This document shows positions 46,613-55,465 of a DNA stretch of 64,000 nt, in pieces (position 1 is the stretch's first letter; each line of letters opens with the position of its first letter). A model generated the notes under the pieces. It saw only the letters and a program-made list of their open reading frames with translations. It made no database searches and was not told the origin of the DNA. This DNA is from Pseudomonadota bacterium (GTDB lineage: Bacteria; Desulfobacterota; Desulfobulbia; Desulfobulbales; Desulfocapsaceae). The translations under genes and the position numbers were made by a program. The stretch spans positions 62,001 to 126,000 of the forward strand of contig JAHJKP010000008.1 in the NCBI GenBank assembly GCA_018821985.1, written 5' to 3'.

Positions 46613-48238
46613 CTAACATTTTTCCACTTCGCCCAACAGTCCGCCTTTTTTTTTCCTGAACCTAGTATCCTTTCTAAGGATATCGCGATGTTCCGGGTAA
46701 TCAACAAGATAATGCAGTCCGCGAGATTCCTTCCTGAGCAAAGCCGACTGTATTATTAATAGCGAGACAAGGGCTATATTTCGCAACTCAATCATATTCG
46801 GAGTAACAAAATAATCTCTATAATGTTCTTCTATCTCTTGAAAAATACCCTTAATATGCCTTTTTGCCAGTTGTAACCTCTTAACCGTCCGCACTATTCC
46901 CACATAATTCCACATAATTCGCCTGATGAGGTCCCAATTATGATGTATCAAAATTTCCTCGTTCAACTCTTTCGCTCCTCCAGCCTGCCAGGGTTCAATT
47001 TTCGGATAGGGTTTTTGAGATATTTCCGACCAATGATCAGCACAATATTCATAAGCCCTTTCCGCAAAAACGACAGCCTCGAGCAGGGAGTTGCTTGCAA
47101 GGCGATTTCCCCCATGTAATCCGGTACATGCGGTCTCCCCGAGTGCCAAGAGCCCTTCAATAGATGTTCTTCCCCATGTATCCGTCTGCACGCCTCCGCA
47201 CATATAATGAGCCGCCGGCACGACAGGGATAAGTTCACTAGTAATATCAATACCATACTCAAGGCATCGCGCGTAAATTGTGGGAAATCGCTCTTTCACA
47301 AACGCCTTGTCTTTATGGGTAATGTCAAGGAAAACACAGTCGACTCCACTCTCCTTCATTTCTTTATCTATAGCCCTGGCCACTGTATCCCTGGTTGCTA
47401 GATCTTTACGACTGTCATATTTTTCCATGAATGGCCGTCCGTCCCGACCTACAAGAATTGCTCCTTCTCCCCGTACTGCCTCGGAGATTAAAAAGTTCTT
47501 CGCCTTTGGGTGATAAAGACAGGTGGGATGAAATTGGACAAACTCCATATTGGCCATCACCGCCCCGGCCCTGAATGCCATCGCTAACCCATCTCCGGTC
47601 GCGATATCTGGATTAGTCGTATAGAGATACACCTTGCCCGTCCCCCCCGTACAGAGTATCGTAACCTTAGCCTGATAGGTTTCAACATTCCGCTCCTCCG
47701 TCAGCACATAGGCTCCGGCACAATACTGTCCCCCTCTTTCCGTCTCACCCTTTTCATCCACCATAAGCAGATCTATCGCTCTATGGTTTTCTAATATTTG
47801 TATTTTGGGATTCTGTTTCACCTTTACCAACAAGGCGCGCTCGATTTCCCTGCCCGTGAAATCATGCGCATGCGCAACCCGCCTCTCGGAGTGCCCTCCC
47901 TCCCGACCCAAGTCCAACCCTGAAGAATCTCGAGCATCTTTCACAAAATCTACCCCCAGTGCCATCAACTCCCTTACCCTCTCAGGCCCTTTATCCACAA
48001 CAAGAGCAACGACCTCTTTATCGCACAACCCAGCTCCGCTTATAATTGTATCCTCAATATGATTTTTTTTTGAGTCATGGTCCGACAATACAGCTGCGAT
48101 CCCCCCCTGAGCTAAATTGGTGGCTGTGTCAATCTCACTCTTTTTTGTTACAATCACCACAGAACCCAACCGAGCCACGCGCAAGGCGAATGAGAGCCCA
48201 GCTATTCCACTACCAATAATCAGGAAATCACATTTCAT
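46613..48238 (-). CDS. nadB: L-aspartate oxidase NadB
   Basis: NadB oxidises L-aspartate to iminoaspartate, the first step of de novo NAD synthesis; anaerobes use fumarate as electron acceptor. The 541-residue flavoprotein has the FAD site FLIIGSGIAGLSFALRV, then GREGGHSERRVAHAHDFTG with substrate-binding residues, and EFVQFHPTCLYHP. The start lies 21 bases from the parS site, which therefore falls in its promoter region. The selenoprotein gene follows 121 bases downstream on the same strand. NadA and NadC are not in the window. Confidence 0.95.
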   Translation of the reverse strand: MKCDFLIIGSGIAGLSFALRVARLGSVVIVTKKSEIDTATNLAQGGIAAVLSDHDSKKNHIEDTIISGAGLCDKEVVALVVDKGPERVRELMALGVDFVKDARDSSGLDLGREGGHSERRVAHAHDFTGREIERALLVKVKQNPKIQILENHRAIDLLMVDEKGETERGGQYCAGAYVLTEERNVETYQAKVTILCTGGTGKVYLYTTNPDIATGDGLAMAFRAGAVMANMEFVQFHPTCLYHPKAKNFLISEAVRGEGAILVGRDGRPFMEKYDSRKDLATRDTVARAIDKEMKESGVDCVFLDITHKDKAFVKERFPTIYARCLEYGIDITSELIPVVPAAHYMCGGVQTDTWGRTSIEGLLALGETACTGLHGGNRLASNSLLEAVVFAERAYEYCADHWSEISQKPYPKIEPWQAGGAKELNEEILIHHNWDLIRRIMWNYVGIVRTVKRLQLAKRHIKGIFQEIEEHYRDYFVTPNMIELRNIALVSLLIIQSALLRKESRGLHYLVDYPEHRDILRKDTRFRKKKGGLLGEVEKC

Positions 48239-48259
48239 AGTCTGACCTTACCTTCCATA

Positions 48260-48275
48260 TGTTTCACGTGAAACA
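48260..48275. other. parS centromere site
   Basis: The 16-base palindrome TGTTTCACGTGAAACA is a perfect match to the universal chromosomal parS consensus bound by ParB. It lies in the divergent region between nadB and parA, 21 bases from the nadB start and about 190 bases from parA. It should load ParB-CTP clamps near the origin. Confidence 0.95.
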
Positions 48276-48463
48276 TTAATAATAAAAACACAAGCGCAAC
48301 ATCTAATATGTATCGAATTCAGTTCTAAAAAGCAAACAAACAACACTATTGACCCGAAAACAACCGCCATGTCATGCATTTTTATATTGTTTGAGATTGA
48401 AAACTGGTATAAAAGCAGTACTTGAAGAAATTAGTTCCCAAAAAATATAAATGGGGTGGGGAA

Positions 48464-49258
48464 ATGGAACAAACGAAAGAAGCCAAAATAATTGCGATTG
48501 CCAACCAAAAGGGGGGGGTGGGAAAGACAACCTCTGCGGTAAATCTAGCCGCGGCATTGGCAAAAAAAAGAAAAAAAGTACTTCTCGTAGATTCAGACCC
48601 CCAAGGAAACGCATCAAGTGGCCTAGGAATCCACATAAACGCCCTCAAACAACATCTCTATCACAGCTATACCGGCGGAACTCCCTTGGCAGATGTGCTG
48701 GTAAAAACAAAAATGACCAATCTTGTTGTCGCCCCCTCAAACATAGACTTGGTGGCTGCCGAGATAGAACTCATCTCCATGGAAAAAAGGGAATTTAAGC
48801 TCAAAAAAATACTACAAACAGTTAGCAACAGTTTTGATTATATCTTGATAGATTGCCCGCCATCTCTAGGCTTATTAACTCTTAACGGATTAACGGCAGC
48901 ACACTCGGTACTGATCCCCATGCAATGTGAATACTATGCAATGGAGGGGTTGGCACAACTGGTAAAAACAATCAGGGCCGTAAAAAAGGCCTTCAATGAA
49001 GAGCTTTTTATTGAAGGCCTTTTACTCACTATGTACGATAAACGCAACAAACTAACCTATCAAGTGGCCGAAGAAGTCGCTAAGCACTTCGGCGATCAGG
49101 TCTTCAAGACAGTTATTCCTAGAAATGTAAGACTCAGCGAATGTCCAAGTCACGGTCAAACCATTATTGAATATGATATCCGCTCAAGTGGGGCAATAGC
49201 ATATATGAACCTGGCCAGTGAATTTCTTAAACAACAGAGGCTTAATATATGTCAGTAA
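48464..49258 (+). CDS. parA: Chromosome partitioning ATPase ParA (Soj)
   Basis: ParA/Soj is a P-loop ATPase that binds DNA non-specifically, moves ParB-parS complexes and in some bacteria controls DnaA. The ATG at 48464, after a GGGG stretch, gives 264 residues. The deviant Walker A QKGGVGKTTSAVNLA and the switch motifs LVDSDPQGNASSGLG and YILIDCPPSLGLL are present. The Walker A codons contain a run of eight G bases (48511-48518). The gene overlaps parB by ten bases. Confidence 0.95.
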   Translation: MEQTKEAKIIAIANQKGGVGKTTSAVNLAAALAKKRKKVLLVDSDPQGNASSGLGIHINALKQHLYHSYTGGTPLADVLVKTKMTNLVVAPSNIDLVAAEIELISMEKREFKLKKILQTVSNSFDYILIDCPPSLGLLTLNGLTAAHSVLIPMQCEYYAMEGLAQLVKTIRAVKKAFNEELFIEGLLLTMYDKRNKLTYQVAEEVAKHFGDQVFKTVIPRNVRLSECPSHGQTIIEYDIRSSGAIAYMNLASEFLKQQRLNICQ

Positions 49259-50133
49259 AAAAAACTGGTTTAGGACAGGGCGTCGGACTCCTTTTTTCTC
49301 AGGATGAAGATGAGGAAAAATATTTCGAGTGTGATATCGACAAAATTATTCCCAATAAACATCAGCCAAGAAGCTATTTTGAAGAGCAGGGACTAGAAGA
49401 GCTCACTCAGTCAATCGAGGAACATGGGGTCATCCAACCCCTTGTCGTGACTACTCAATATGACGGCTATTATCAATTAATCGCTGGCGAAAGAAGATTA
49501 AGGGCCTCTCTACGAGCAGGATTAAAGAAAATCCCCGTTATTGTCCGAGCAGTTGAGAACGATGATTCGCTGTTAGAACTAGCTCTCATTGAAAATATTC
49601 AGCGAAAAGACCTGAACGTTATTGAAGAAGCTGAGGCCTATAACAAACTCATAGAAAAATTTAACTACACCCAGGAGCAAGCCGCGCAAAGGGTGGGGAA
49701 GAAACGATCCACAATAACCAACATACTGAGATTACTACAACTTCCAGGGTATATCAAAAATGATTTGGAACAGGGGGCCCTCACCGAAGGACACGCTCGA
49801 GTTCTCTTAAGGATCCTTGACACCCCGATAGAACTGCAAAATTTACGCGATCAAATAATTCAAAAAAATCTCTCCGTACGGCAAACGGAAAAAAGTATAC
49901 GCAAAACAAAAGGGACAGGAAAACCGTCCATTTTGGCCAACCAAGCATCTCAGTCGGTTGAACTTTCTCAATCCTACTGTACAGCCCTGACAAATCAACT
50001 CACCAATGTACTACATTCAAAGGTTACAATCTCACAAAGTGGAAATCGCGGTAAAATTGAAATCGAATATTACTCGCTGGACGACCTGGAAAGAGTCATA
50101 GAACTGATCACGGCAAACAAGTCAACAATCTGA
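49249..50133 (+). CDS. parB: Chromosome partitioning protein ParB (Spo0J)
   Basis: ParB binds parS and, using CTP, spreads as a sliding clamp. The 294-residue protein has the CTPase box AGERRLRASLRAG, a helix-turn-helix around residues 140-160 (EQAAQRVGKKRSTITNILRL) and a C-terminal dimerisation region (KIEIEYYSLDDLERVIELI). It starts within parA and is followed after 14 bases by the MTH1187-type gene, so these may share a transcript. Its target site lies at 48260. Confidence 0.95.
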   Translation: MSVKKTGLGQGVGLLFSQDEDEEKYFECDIDKIIPNKHQPRSYFEEQGLEELTQSIEEHGVIQPLVVTTQYDGYYQLIAGERRLRASLRAGLKKIPVIVRAVENDDSLLELALIENIQRKDLNVIEEAEAYNKLIEKFNYTQEQAAQRVGKKRSTITNILRLLQLPGYIKNDLEQGALTEGHARVLLRILDTPIELQNLRDQIIQKNLSVRQTEKSIRKTKGTGKPSILANQASQSVELSQSYCTALTNQLTNVLHSKVTISQSGNRGKIEIEYYSLDDLERVIELITANKSTI

Positions 50134-50147
50134 AATAAAAGAACATA

Positions 50148-50471
50148 ATGGCATTACTACAACTCACTATAATTCCAATAGGAACCTCAACTCCAAATCT
50201 TGGAAACTATGTTCTAGCAATCCAGAAACGGCTGACGGACATGGGTGCAACATTTACGCTCAACGACATGGGGACCTTAATAGAGGGTGAAGCAACAGAA
50301 CTTCTCAAGCTTGTGATCGCTCTCTATGAAAGTCCATTTGCTGAGGGAGCTGTACGGGTAATAACTCAGATCACCATTGATGACAGAAGAGACAAGAAGG
50401 TGAACATTGGTGATAAGACTCAATCAATTCTAAGCCGATATGTCTCACAGGAAGCAAACAGCCATGACTAA
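50148..50471 (+). CDS. MTH1187 family (DUF77/YqgV) thiamine-binding-like protein
   Basis: This 107-residue ferredoxin-like alpha/beta protein has the family start LLQLTIIPIGTSTPNLGNYV and end RVITQITIDDRRDKK. Some members bind thiamine or its pyrimidine. The role is unsettled. It is 14 bases behind parB and overlaps the next small gene by eight bases (ATGACTAA), indicating coupled translation. The conserved neighbours suggest a shared but undefined process with the ferredoxin-type protein. Confidence 0.85.
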   Translation: MALLQLTIIPIGTSTPNLGNYVLAIQKRLTDMGATFTLNDMGTLIEGEATELLKLVIALYESPFAEGAVRVITQITIDDRRDKKVNIGDKTQSILSRYVSQEANSHD

Positions 50472-50613
50472 AAAAAAATCCATACCAATCTACCGATTCA
50501 TTCCGCTCATAATCTTCCTCCTTCTATTTCTAACTGGAATAGCACTGAACGAACCACAAAGAGTTTTGGAGCAAGCATGGAATATCTGCCTGGAGTGCGT
50601 AGGAATAGGGTAG
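50464..50613 (+). CDS. CD1871A-like CXXC microprotein, single membrane helix
   Basis: This 49-residue gene starts with ATG inside the end of the previous gene and stops at TAG. It has a Lys-rich start, one membrane helix (residues 10-28) and a C-terminal CLECVGIG with CXXC. The pattern matches the small CXXC family typified by CD1871A of Clostridioides, as I recall it, which is found beside 4Fe-4S membrane proteins as here. It may hand a metal or redox equivalent to the ferredoxin protein downstream. The function is unknown. Confidence 0.75.
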   Translation: MTKKKSIPIYRFIPLIIFLLLFLTGIALNEPQRVLEQAWNICLECVGIG

Positions 50614-50713
50614 GTGTTAGAAGCATTCTACGAAAAGCAACTCTCCAAGCCTCAGAGAAAAAATAACAGCTCTGTCACAAAAAGTCCTCATCAAAGTGTT
50701 TTTATATAACCCA

Positions 50714-51631
50714 ATGGAAACGTTAAGAAAATTCATCCAATTAACATTTACACTGATAACTAACGGGTATCTTCTATTTCCATGGACAAAAAACATCTAT
50801 CAAGGACCACTGAAGGCACTCTGTTCACCAGGATTAAATTGTTACTCCTGTCCAGCATCAACCACATACTGTCCCATAGGTGCAATTCAGCAATTACTCC
50901 TTGGAATACGTTTTTCCATTGAAACAGGATCCTATTATTTTGGTTCCTATGTTTTTGGAACCATTGGGATTATCGCCTCATTAACAGGAAGATTGACCTG
51001 TGGATGGCTTTGTCCTTTTGGTTTCCTGCAAGAACTACTTTACAAAATTCCTTCCTGGAAAAAATTCCAAATACCTCAATATCTACGATATATAAAGCAT
51101 TTTATGCTTATTTTCTTTGTAATCTTGTTCCCACTTATACTGACGGATCAATGGGGAATTGGCAAACCATGGTTCTGTAAATTTGTCTGCCCAGCAGGCA
51201 CCATTGAAGCGGGCATTCCCATGCTCATCCTACAGCCGGATCTCAGGGCAACTGTGGGATACCTTTTTTATAATAAACTTTTTTGGATGTTTTGGTTCCT
51301 TGTCTGGAGTATCTTTTCAAACCGACCATTTTGTAAAACAACATGTCCTTTAGGTGCTTTTTACGGTATGTTTAACAATATAAGCTTACTCCAACTGCAT
51401 CTTAACAAAAAAAATTGTACTGATTGCGGGGCCTGCCTGCAGATTTGTCCCATGGATATTCAATTCAATAAAAACGTCAACAGCCAAGAATGCATTCTTT
51501 GCATGCGCTGTATGACAGAAGCGTGTAAGTTTGAAGCAATATCCATACATTGTGCAGGCCTACCACTCTCATCTCCTCTTAAAAAAACAAGGGCCCCAAA
51601 AATTGATAATTTACAATCAGACAAATTTTAA
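50714..51631 (+). CDS. NapH/NosR-like 4Fe-4S membrane protein
   Basis: The protein of about 305 residues has four or more membrane segments, several CX3CP motifs in membrane-loop positions (TCGWLCPFG, FCKFVCPAG, FCKTTCPLG), an N-terminal CYSCPASTTYCPIG, and two ferredoxin motifs near the C-terminus (CTDCGACLQICP and CILCMRCMTEAC). This fits the NapH-type quinol-linked electron transfer family. The ATG at 50714 is the first good start; a GTG at 50696 is also in frame, and neither has a strong ribosome binding site. It follows the CXXC microprotein by about 100 bases. Substrate and partner are unknown. Confidence 0.82.
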   Translation: METLRKFIQLTFTLITNGYLLFPWTKNIYQGPLKALCSPGLNCYSCPASTTYCPIGAIQQLLLGIRFSIETGSYYFGSYVFGTIGIIASLTGRLTCGWLCPFGFLQELLYKIPSWKKFQIPQYLRYIKHFMLIFFVILFPLILTDQWGIGKPWFCKFVCPAGTIEAGIPMLILQPDLRATVGYLFYNKLFWMFWFLVWSIFSNRPFCKTTCPLGAFYGMFNNISLLQLHLNKKNCTDCGACLQICPMDIQFNKNVNSQECILCMRCMTEACKFEAISIHCAGLPLSSPLKKTRAPKIDNLQSDKF

Positions 51632-51695
51632 TCAAAAATTATAAATTATCCATCAATACAAAGACTAACAATATCAAATTCACTGTAACAGTAAA

Positions 51696-52160
51696 ATGCT
51701 AACCAATATAAAAACTATACTTTGCACAACGATTATTTTACTTCTGGTGCTATATACAACCTCATTTGCAGAAATGAAAAGCACAAGTGGTGAAAAAGTA
51801 AGCCTACGAACCGGACCAGGTGAACAATACAATGTAAAATGGGAGTTTGGGAATGGCTTTCCAGTAAAAATTATTTCCCAAAAAGGAAAATGGACAAAGG
51901 TTCAAGACTTTGAAAATGACAGTGGATGGGTTTACACTTCCATGCTCAACAATGAACCTCACGTCATTGTTAAGGTGAACAAAGACAAAAATAAAAAAAT
52001 TAATATTCGCAGTGGACCTGGAACCAAATACTCCATCGTGGGGAAAGCATATTACGGTGTAGTCTTTGAAAAAAAAGAACAGAAAAAAGGTTGGGTAAAG
52101 GTAAAACATGAATCAGGACTAGAGGGGTGGATTGAAAAAAATCTAGTATGGGGGTTTTAG
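51696..52160 (+). CDS. Secreted protein with two bacterial SH3 domains
   Basis: This 154-residue protein has a signal peptide-like start (residues 1-25, hydrophobic stretch LCTTIILLLVLYTTSFAE) and two SH3b repeats (about 27-80 and 90-152), each with the NIRSGPGTKYSIVGKA or LRTGPGEQYNVKWE pattern. Such domains bind cell-wall peptides or mediate assembly in the periplasm. It lies 64 bases after the ferredoxin gene. The terminator at 52216-52250 follows. Confidence 0.88.
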   Translation: MLTNIKTILCTTIILLLVLYTTSFAEMKSTSGEKVSLRTGPGEQYNVKWEFGNGFPVKIISQKGKWTKVQDFENDSGWVYTSMLNNEPHVIVKVNKDKNKKINIRSGPGTKYSIVGKAYYGVVFEKKEQKKGWVKVKHESGLEGWIEKNLVWGF

Positions 52161-52215
52161 GAACCACAAAAAATCAACAAATATTTTCTAAAAAAACTGT
52201 ATAACAGTAAAAACA

Positions 52216-52250
52216 AAACCCCATTCAAGTTACTAACTGGAATGGGGTTT
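52216..52250 (-). terminator. Terminator of the tRNA-Ser transcription unit
   Basis: Arms of eleven bases (AAACCCCATTC and GAATGGGGTTT) enclose a 13-base loop with an inner four-base stem. On the minus strand a T-rich tail (TTTTGTTTTTA) follows. It sits nine bases beyond the tRNA-Ser(GCU) CCA end and could also stop the SH3-gene transcript from the other side. Confidence 0.85.
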
Positions 52251-52258
52251 CTTGGCAT

Positions 52259-52350
52259 TGGCGGAGAAGGAGGGATTCGAACCCTCGGTGGAGTTTAACC
52301 CCCACACTCGCTTAGCAGGCGAGCACCATCGGCCTCTCGGTCACCTCTCC
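52259..52350 (-). tRNA. tRNA-Ser (anticodon GCU)
   Basis: The minus strand reads GGAGAGG for the 5' acceptor arm and CTTCTCC for the 3' arm, with CCA encoded. The anticodon loop CTGCTAA gives GCU, reading AGC/AGU. The long variable arm and the GGTTCGAATCC T-loop are typical of class II serine tRNAs. It lies ten bases after tRNA-Ser(UGA). Confidence 0.95.
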
Positions 52351-52360
52351 AATTTTAAAA

Positions 52361-52446
52361 TGGCGGAGGAAGTAGGATTCGAACCCACGGTACTTTCGTA
52401 CAACGGTTTTCAAGACCGCCGCCTTCAACCACTCGGCCATTCCTCC
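52361..52446 (-). tRNA. tRNA-Ser (anticodon UGA)
   Basis: Acceptor arm GGAGGAA pairs with TTCCTCC and CCA is encoded. The anticodon loop CTTGAAA gives UGA, reading UCA-type codons. The variable arm (TGTACGAAAGTAC) is long, as in serine tRNAs. It is first in a two-tRNA transcript with its own promoter. Confidence 0.95.
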
Positions 52447-52459
52447 ATCATTCAGAGCC

Positions 52460-52488
52460 CTTTTACCATCTGAACTAAAAACTGTCAA
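52460..52488 (-). promoter_or_regulatory. Sigma-70 promoter of the tRNA-Ser pair
   Basis: On the minus strand a perfect -35 box TTGACA (52488-52483) is followed after 17 bases by TAAAAG (52465-52460), a four-of-six match to the -10 box. The predicted transcript start is around 52453, seven bases before the tRNA. The rest of the gap up to 52637 contains only the divergent regulator's upstream region. Confidence 0.75.
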
Positions 52489-52636
52489 CAGCTGCCACAA
52501 TCAACACCTTACAAAAAAACAAATTTGTAATATCCTGTCGGCAAACATTTCGTTTTCTGTTATAAAGTTATTACAATAAACCTCAACAAACACATATATC
52601 CACACATCCATCAGGATTAATAAAAAAACTATCACT

Positions 52637-54199
52637 ATGCAGGAACAAAAAAGAATTTCTGAGGAACTCCAGGACTTAACCTGCCTTTATGAAATAACCA
52701 AGGCACTTGCTACAGCACTCAATCTGAGCGACTGCCTGGAAAAAATCATGAAAACACTGGCCGATCTAAAATCCATGGAAAATGGGACTATCACGATTAT
52801 CAACCCTTTCACCGGAAAACTGGAAATAGAAGTGGCGCACGGACTCACCGCAGAAAGTAAAAAGCGAGGACAATACGTGCTTGGTGAAGGAATTACGGGA
52901 AGAGTGGTAGCTTCAGGAGAACCTATAATTGTACCACATATTGCAAATGAACCCCTTTTCCTCAACAAAACAGGGGCAAGGGGAGAAGTTACCCATAAAA
53001 ACAAATCGTTTCTCTGTGTCCCGATCAGAGATAAGCAACAAATCATTGGTTCTCTAAGCGTTGACCGCATGTACAAAGAAGGCCTTAATCATCAGGCTGA
53101 TGAAGACTTACGTTTTTTAATTGTCCTCAGTGGACTCATAGGCCAAACCACCAGAAGAATTCAGATTGTAAACCGGGAACAAGAAAAATTACGCTTAGAG
53201 AACCTGAAACTTAAACGTGAGCTTTCAGAAAAAAACAAAATCAACAATATTATCGGCAACTCAAACAAGATGCAAGAAGTGTATGATATGGTGCATCGGG
53301 TAGTCGATTCTAACGCCACAGTCCTCCTGCGCGGTGAGTCTGGGACCGGAAAAACCCTGGTTGCTAAATCCCTGCACTACAACAGCCATCGGAAAAATAA
53401 ATCGTTTCTAGTGGTGAATTGTTCCGCACTTCCTGAAACTCTTCTTGAAAGCGAACTGTTCGGACATGAAAAAGGGGCATTTACAGGGGCTACAGAGCGC
53501 AGGATTGGACGATTTGAACAAGCTGAAGGCGGAACTCTCTTCCTTGACGAAATCGGCGAAATAAGCCCATCTGTACAGGTAAAACTTCTTAATGTCGTCC
53601 AGGAAAGAAATTTTCAACGCTTGGGTTCAGCACGCACCATACAATGTGATGTGCGGCTGGTTGCCGCCACGAACAAGGACCTGGAACGGGCTGTAAAAGA
53701 GGGAAGCTTCAGAGAGGATCTTTATTATCGCCTCAATGTCTTCCCAATTTATATGCCACCTCTACGAGAAAGACGCACCGATATACTCCTGCTGGCAGAA
53801 TATTTTTTAGAAAAATATTCACGCGAAAATAAAAAAATTATTAAACGTATCTCTACCTCAGCTATAGATATGCTTATCCAGTATCACTGGCCAGGAAATG
53901 TGCGGGAACTGCAGAACTGTATGGAAAGAGCAGTCCTGATATGTGATGATGAATCTATAAAAAGTGTTCATCTGCCACCAACCCTGCAAACATCAGATTT
54001 AAGTCAATTAAACAACTTGTTATCATTGGCCGGATCCGTGGAAAATTTTGAAAAAGAGCTGATTATTGAAAGCCTGAAACATCATAATGGAAACCAAACA
54101 AAAACAGCAAAATCTCTCAATACAAGTTTGAGGATTATTAATTATAAGATTCATCAATATAATATCGACCCAAAAAAATTTAAAATTGTAAAAAAATGA
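52637..54199 (+). CDS. Sigma-54-dependent transcriptional activator with GAF domain
   Basis: This 520-residue NifA/NtrC-type enhancer-binding protein has an N-terminal GAF sensor domain (about 20-175), an AAA+ domain with [16 protein letters not shown] (near 232), [14 protein letters not shown] (the GAFTGA loop near 280) and LFLDEIGEI, and a C-terminal Fis-type helix-turn-helix (about 475-515). It activates RNA polymerase with RpoN. The GAF ligand is unknown. Its stop overlaps the queH start as ATGA, so the regulator is coupled to a tRNA-modification gene. Confidence 0.93.
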   Translation: MQEQKRISEELQDLTCLYEITKALATALNLSDCLEKIMKTLADLKSMENGTITIINPFTGKLEIEVAHGLTAESKKRGQYVLGEGITGRVVASGEPIIVPHIANEPLFLNKTGARGEVTHKNKSFLCVPIRDKQQIIGSLSVDRMYKEGLNHQADEDLRFLIVLSGLIGQTTRRIQIVNREQEKLRLENLKLKRELSEKNKINNIIGNSNKMQEVYDMVHRVVDSNATVLLRGESGTGKTLVAKSLHYNSHRKNKSFLVVNCSALPETLLESELFGHEKGAFTGATERRIGRFEQAEGGTLFLDEIGEISPSVQVKLLNVVQERNFQRLGSARTIQCDVRLVAATNKDLERAVKEGSFREDLYYRLNVFPIYMPPLRERRTDILLLAEYFLEKYSRENKKIIKRISTSAIDMLIQYHWPGNVRELQNCMERAVLICDDESIKSVHLPPTLQTSDLSQLNNLLSLAGSVENFEKELIIESLKHHNGNQTKTAKSLNTSLRIINYKIHQYNIDPKKFKIVKK

Positions 54200-54756
54200 A
54201 TCTCTTTCTTCATATTTGTTGTGGTCCATGTGCTACCTATCCATTGGCCAAATTGCGCCAGGAGGGGATTGCCGTCAATGGATATTTTTATAATCCTAAC
54301 ATTCATCCATACCGCGAATTTAAAAAGCGAATCGAGGGTGTACAACAACTCGCTGAGATAAGCAATTTAAAGGTGGAGATAGAAACCAGGTATGGCCTTA
54401 CTGAATATCTAAGAGAGGTTGTTTTTCATGAACATCAACGATGCCCCCTTTGTTACGCCATGCGCTTGGAAGTCGTGGCTCAAAAAGCGAAAGAAAGAGG
54501 AGATGACGCCTTTTCAACCACACTCTTATACAGTAAATATCAGGACCATGAAGGCATTCGTAGAATTGGTGAAAGGCTGGCACTAAAACATGAGATAGAG
54601 TTTTACTATGAAGACTTCAGAGAAGGGTGGAAAGAGGGGATAGAACAAGCCATTGCCATGGATTTATATCGACAGCCATACTGTGGGTGTATATATAGTG
54701 AACAAGAGCGTTACGATAAAGCATTCAAGAAGTATGTTGAAAAAATCAAATTATAA
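54196..54756 (+). CDS. queH: Epoxyqueuosine reductase QueH
   Basis: QueH (DUF208) reduces epoxyqueuosine to queuosine in tRNA, the last step of Q synthesis, in place of QueG. The 186-residue protein has HICCGPCATYP near the N-terminus, CPLCYAMRL in the middle and QPYCGCIYS near the end; these Cys clusters carry the 4Fe-4S and second metal site. It starts within the sigma-54 regulator stop and is followed 15 bases later by rdgB. Confidence 0.93.
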   Translation: MNLFLHICCGPCATYPLAKLRQEGIAVNGYFYNPNIHPYREFKKRIEGVQQLAEISNLKVEIETRYGLTEYLREVVFHEHQRCPLCYAMRLEVVAQKAKERGDDAFSTTLLYSKYQDHEGIRRIGERLALKHEIEFYYEDFREGWKEGIEQAIAMDLYRQPYCGCIYSEQERYDKAFKKYVEKIKL

Positions 54757-54771
54757 GAAGAGAAAAACGCC

Positions 54772-55443
54772 ATGACTACCATCTTGATTCTTGCCACAAC
54801 GAATAAAAATAAAGTGAAAGAATTCCAAGAAATGCTTAAGGACTTTCCCATTGAAATTCGATCACTGGCCGACTTTGGTCCTCTGCCAGAGGCCATTGAA
54901 GATGGTGCAACATTTGATGAGAATGCCTACAAAAAAGCCATTCATACGGCAAGAATACTCGGTTTCCCCGCTATTGCCGATGATTCCGGACTGGCTGTGG
55001 AGGCTCTAAATGGAGCCCCGGGGGTATATTCAGCAAGGTATGCCGGGGAAAATGCAACGGATGCGGAAAATGTTGATAAACTCCTGCACGAAATGAAAGG
55101 GATAAAGAACAGGATGGCTGCCTTTCATTGCGTACTTTCGATAGCAGTGCCGTCTGGTCCGGCATTAACCTACGAAGGAAGTTGTGAAGGTATTCTACTG
55201 GAGGAACGGAGAGGTGAAAGCGGTTTTGGTTACGATCCTATCTTCTATTTTGAGGATTTGGGAAAAACCTTTGCTGAATGCACAATGGAAGAAAAAAACA
55301 AGGTGAGTCATCGTGGAAAAGCACTGGCCGATTTAAAAGCAGAGTTTCCCCAAGTACTTAAATGGCTTACTCAACGATTATTGGAAGAAAAGCCACCTAA
55401 ACCAGATCATACCGAATTTGAACACAATGATTGGTCCAAATAA
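54772..55443 (+). CDS. rdgB: XTP/dITP diphosphatase RdgB (HAM1 family)
   Basis: RdgB removes non-canonical purine triphosphates (ITP, XTP) from the nucleotide pool. The 223-residue protein has ATTNKNKVKEFQEML, ADDSGLAVEALNGAPGVYSA and GESGFGYDPIF, all in the expected order. The C-terminal 15-20 residues are a non-conserved acidic extension. It is the last gene of the regulator-queH-rdgB run and converges on gpsA, 22 bases away. Confidence 0.93.
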   Translation: MTTILILATTNKNKVKEFQEMLKDFPIEIRSLADFGPLPEAIEDGATFDENAYKKAIHTARILGFPAIADDSGLAVEALNGAPGVYSARYAGENATDAENVDKLLHEMKGIKNRMAAFHCVLSIAVPSGPALTYEGSCEGILLEERRGESGFGYDPIFYFEDLGKTFAECTMEEKNKVSHRGKALADLKAEFPQVLKWLTQRLLEEKPPKPDHTEFEHNDWSK

Positions 55444-55465
55444 AGACCGCACAAAAGAATATCAA

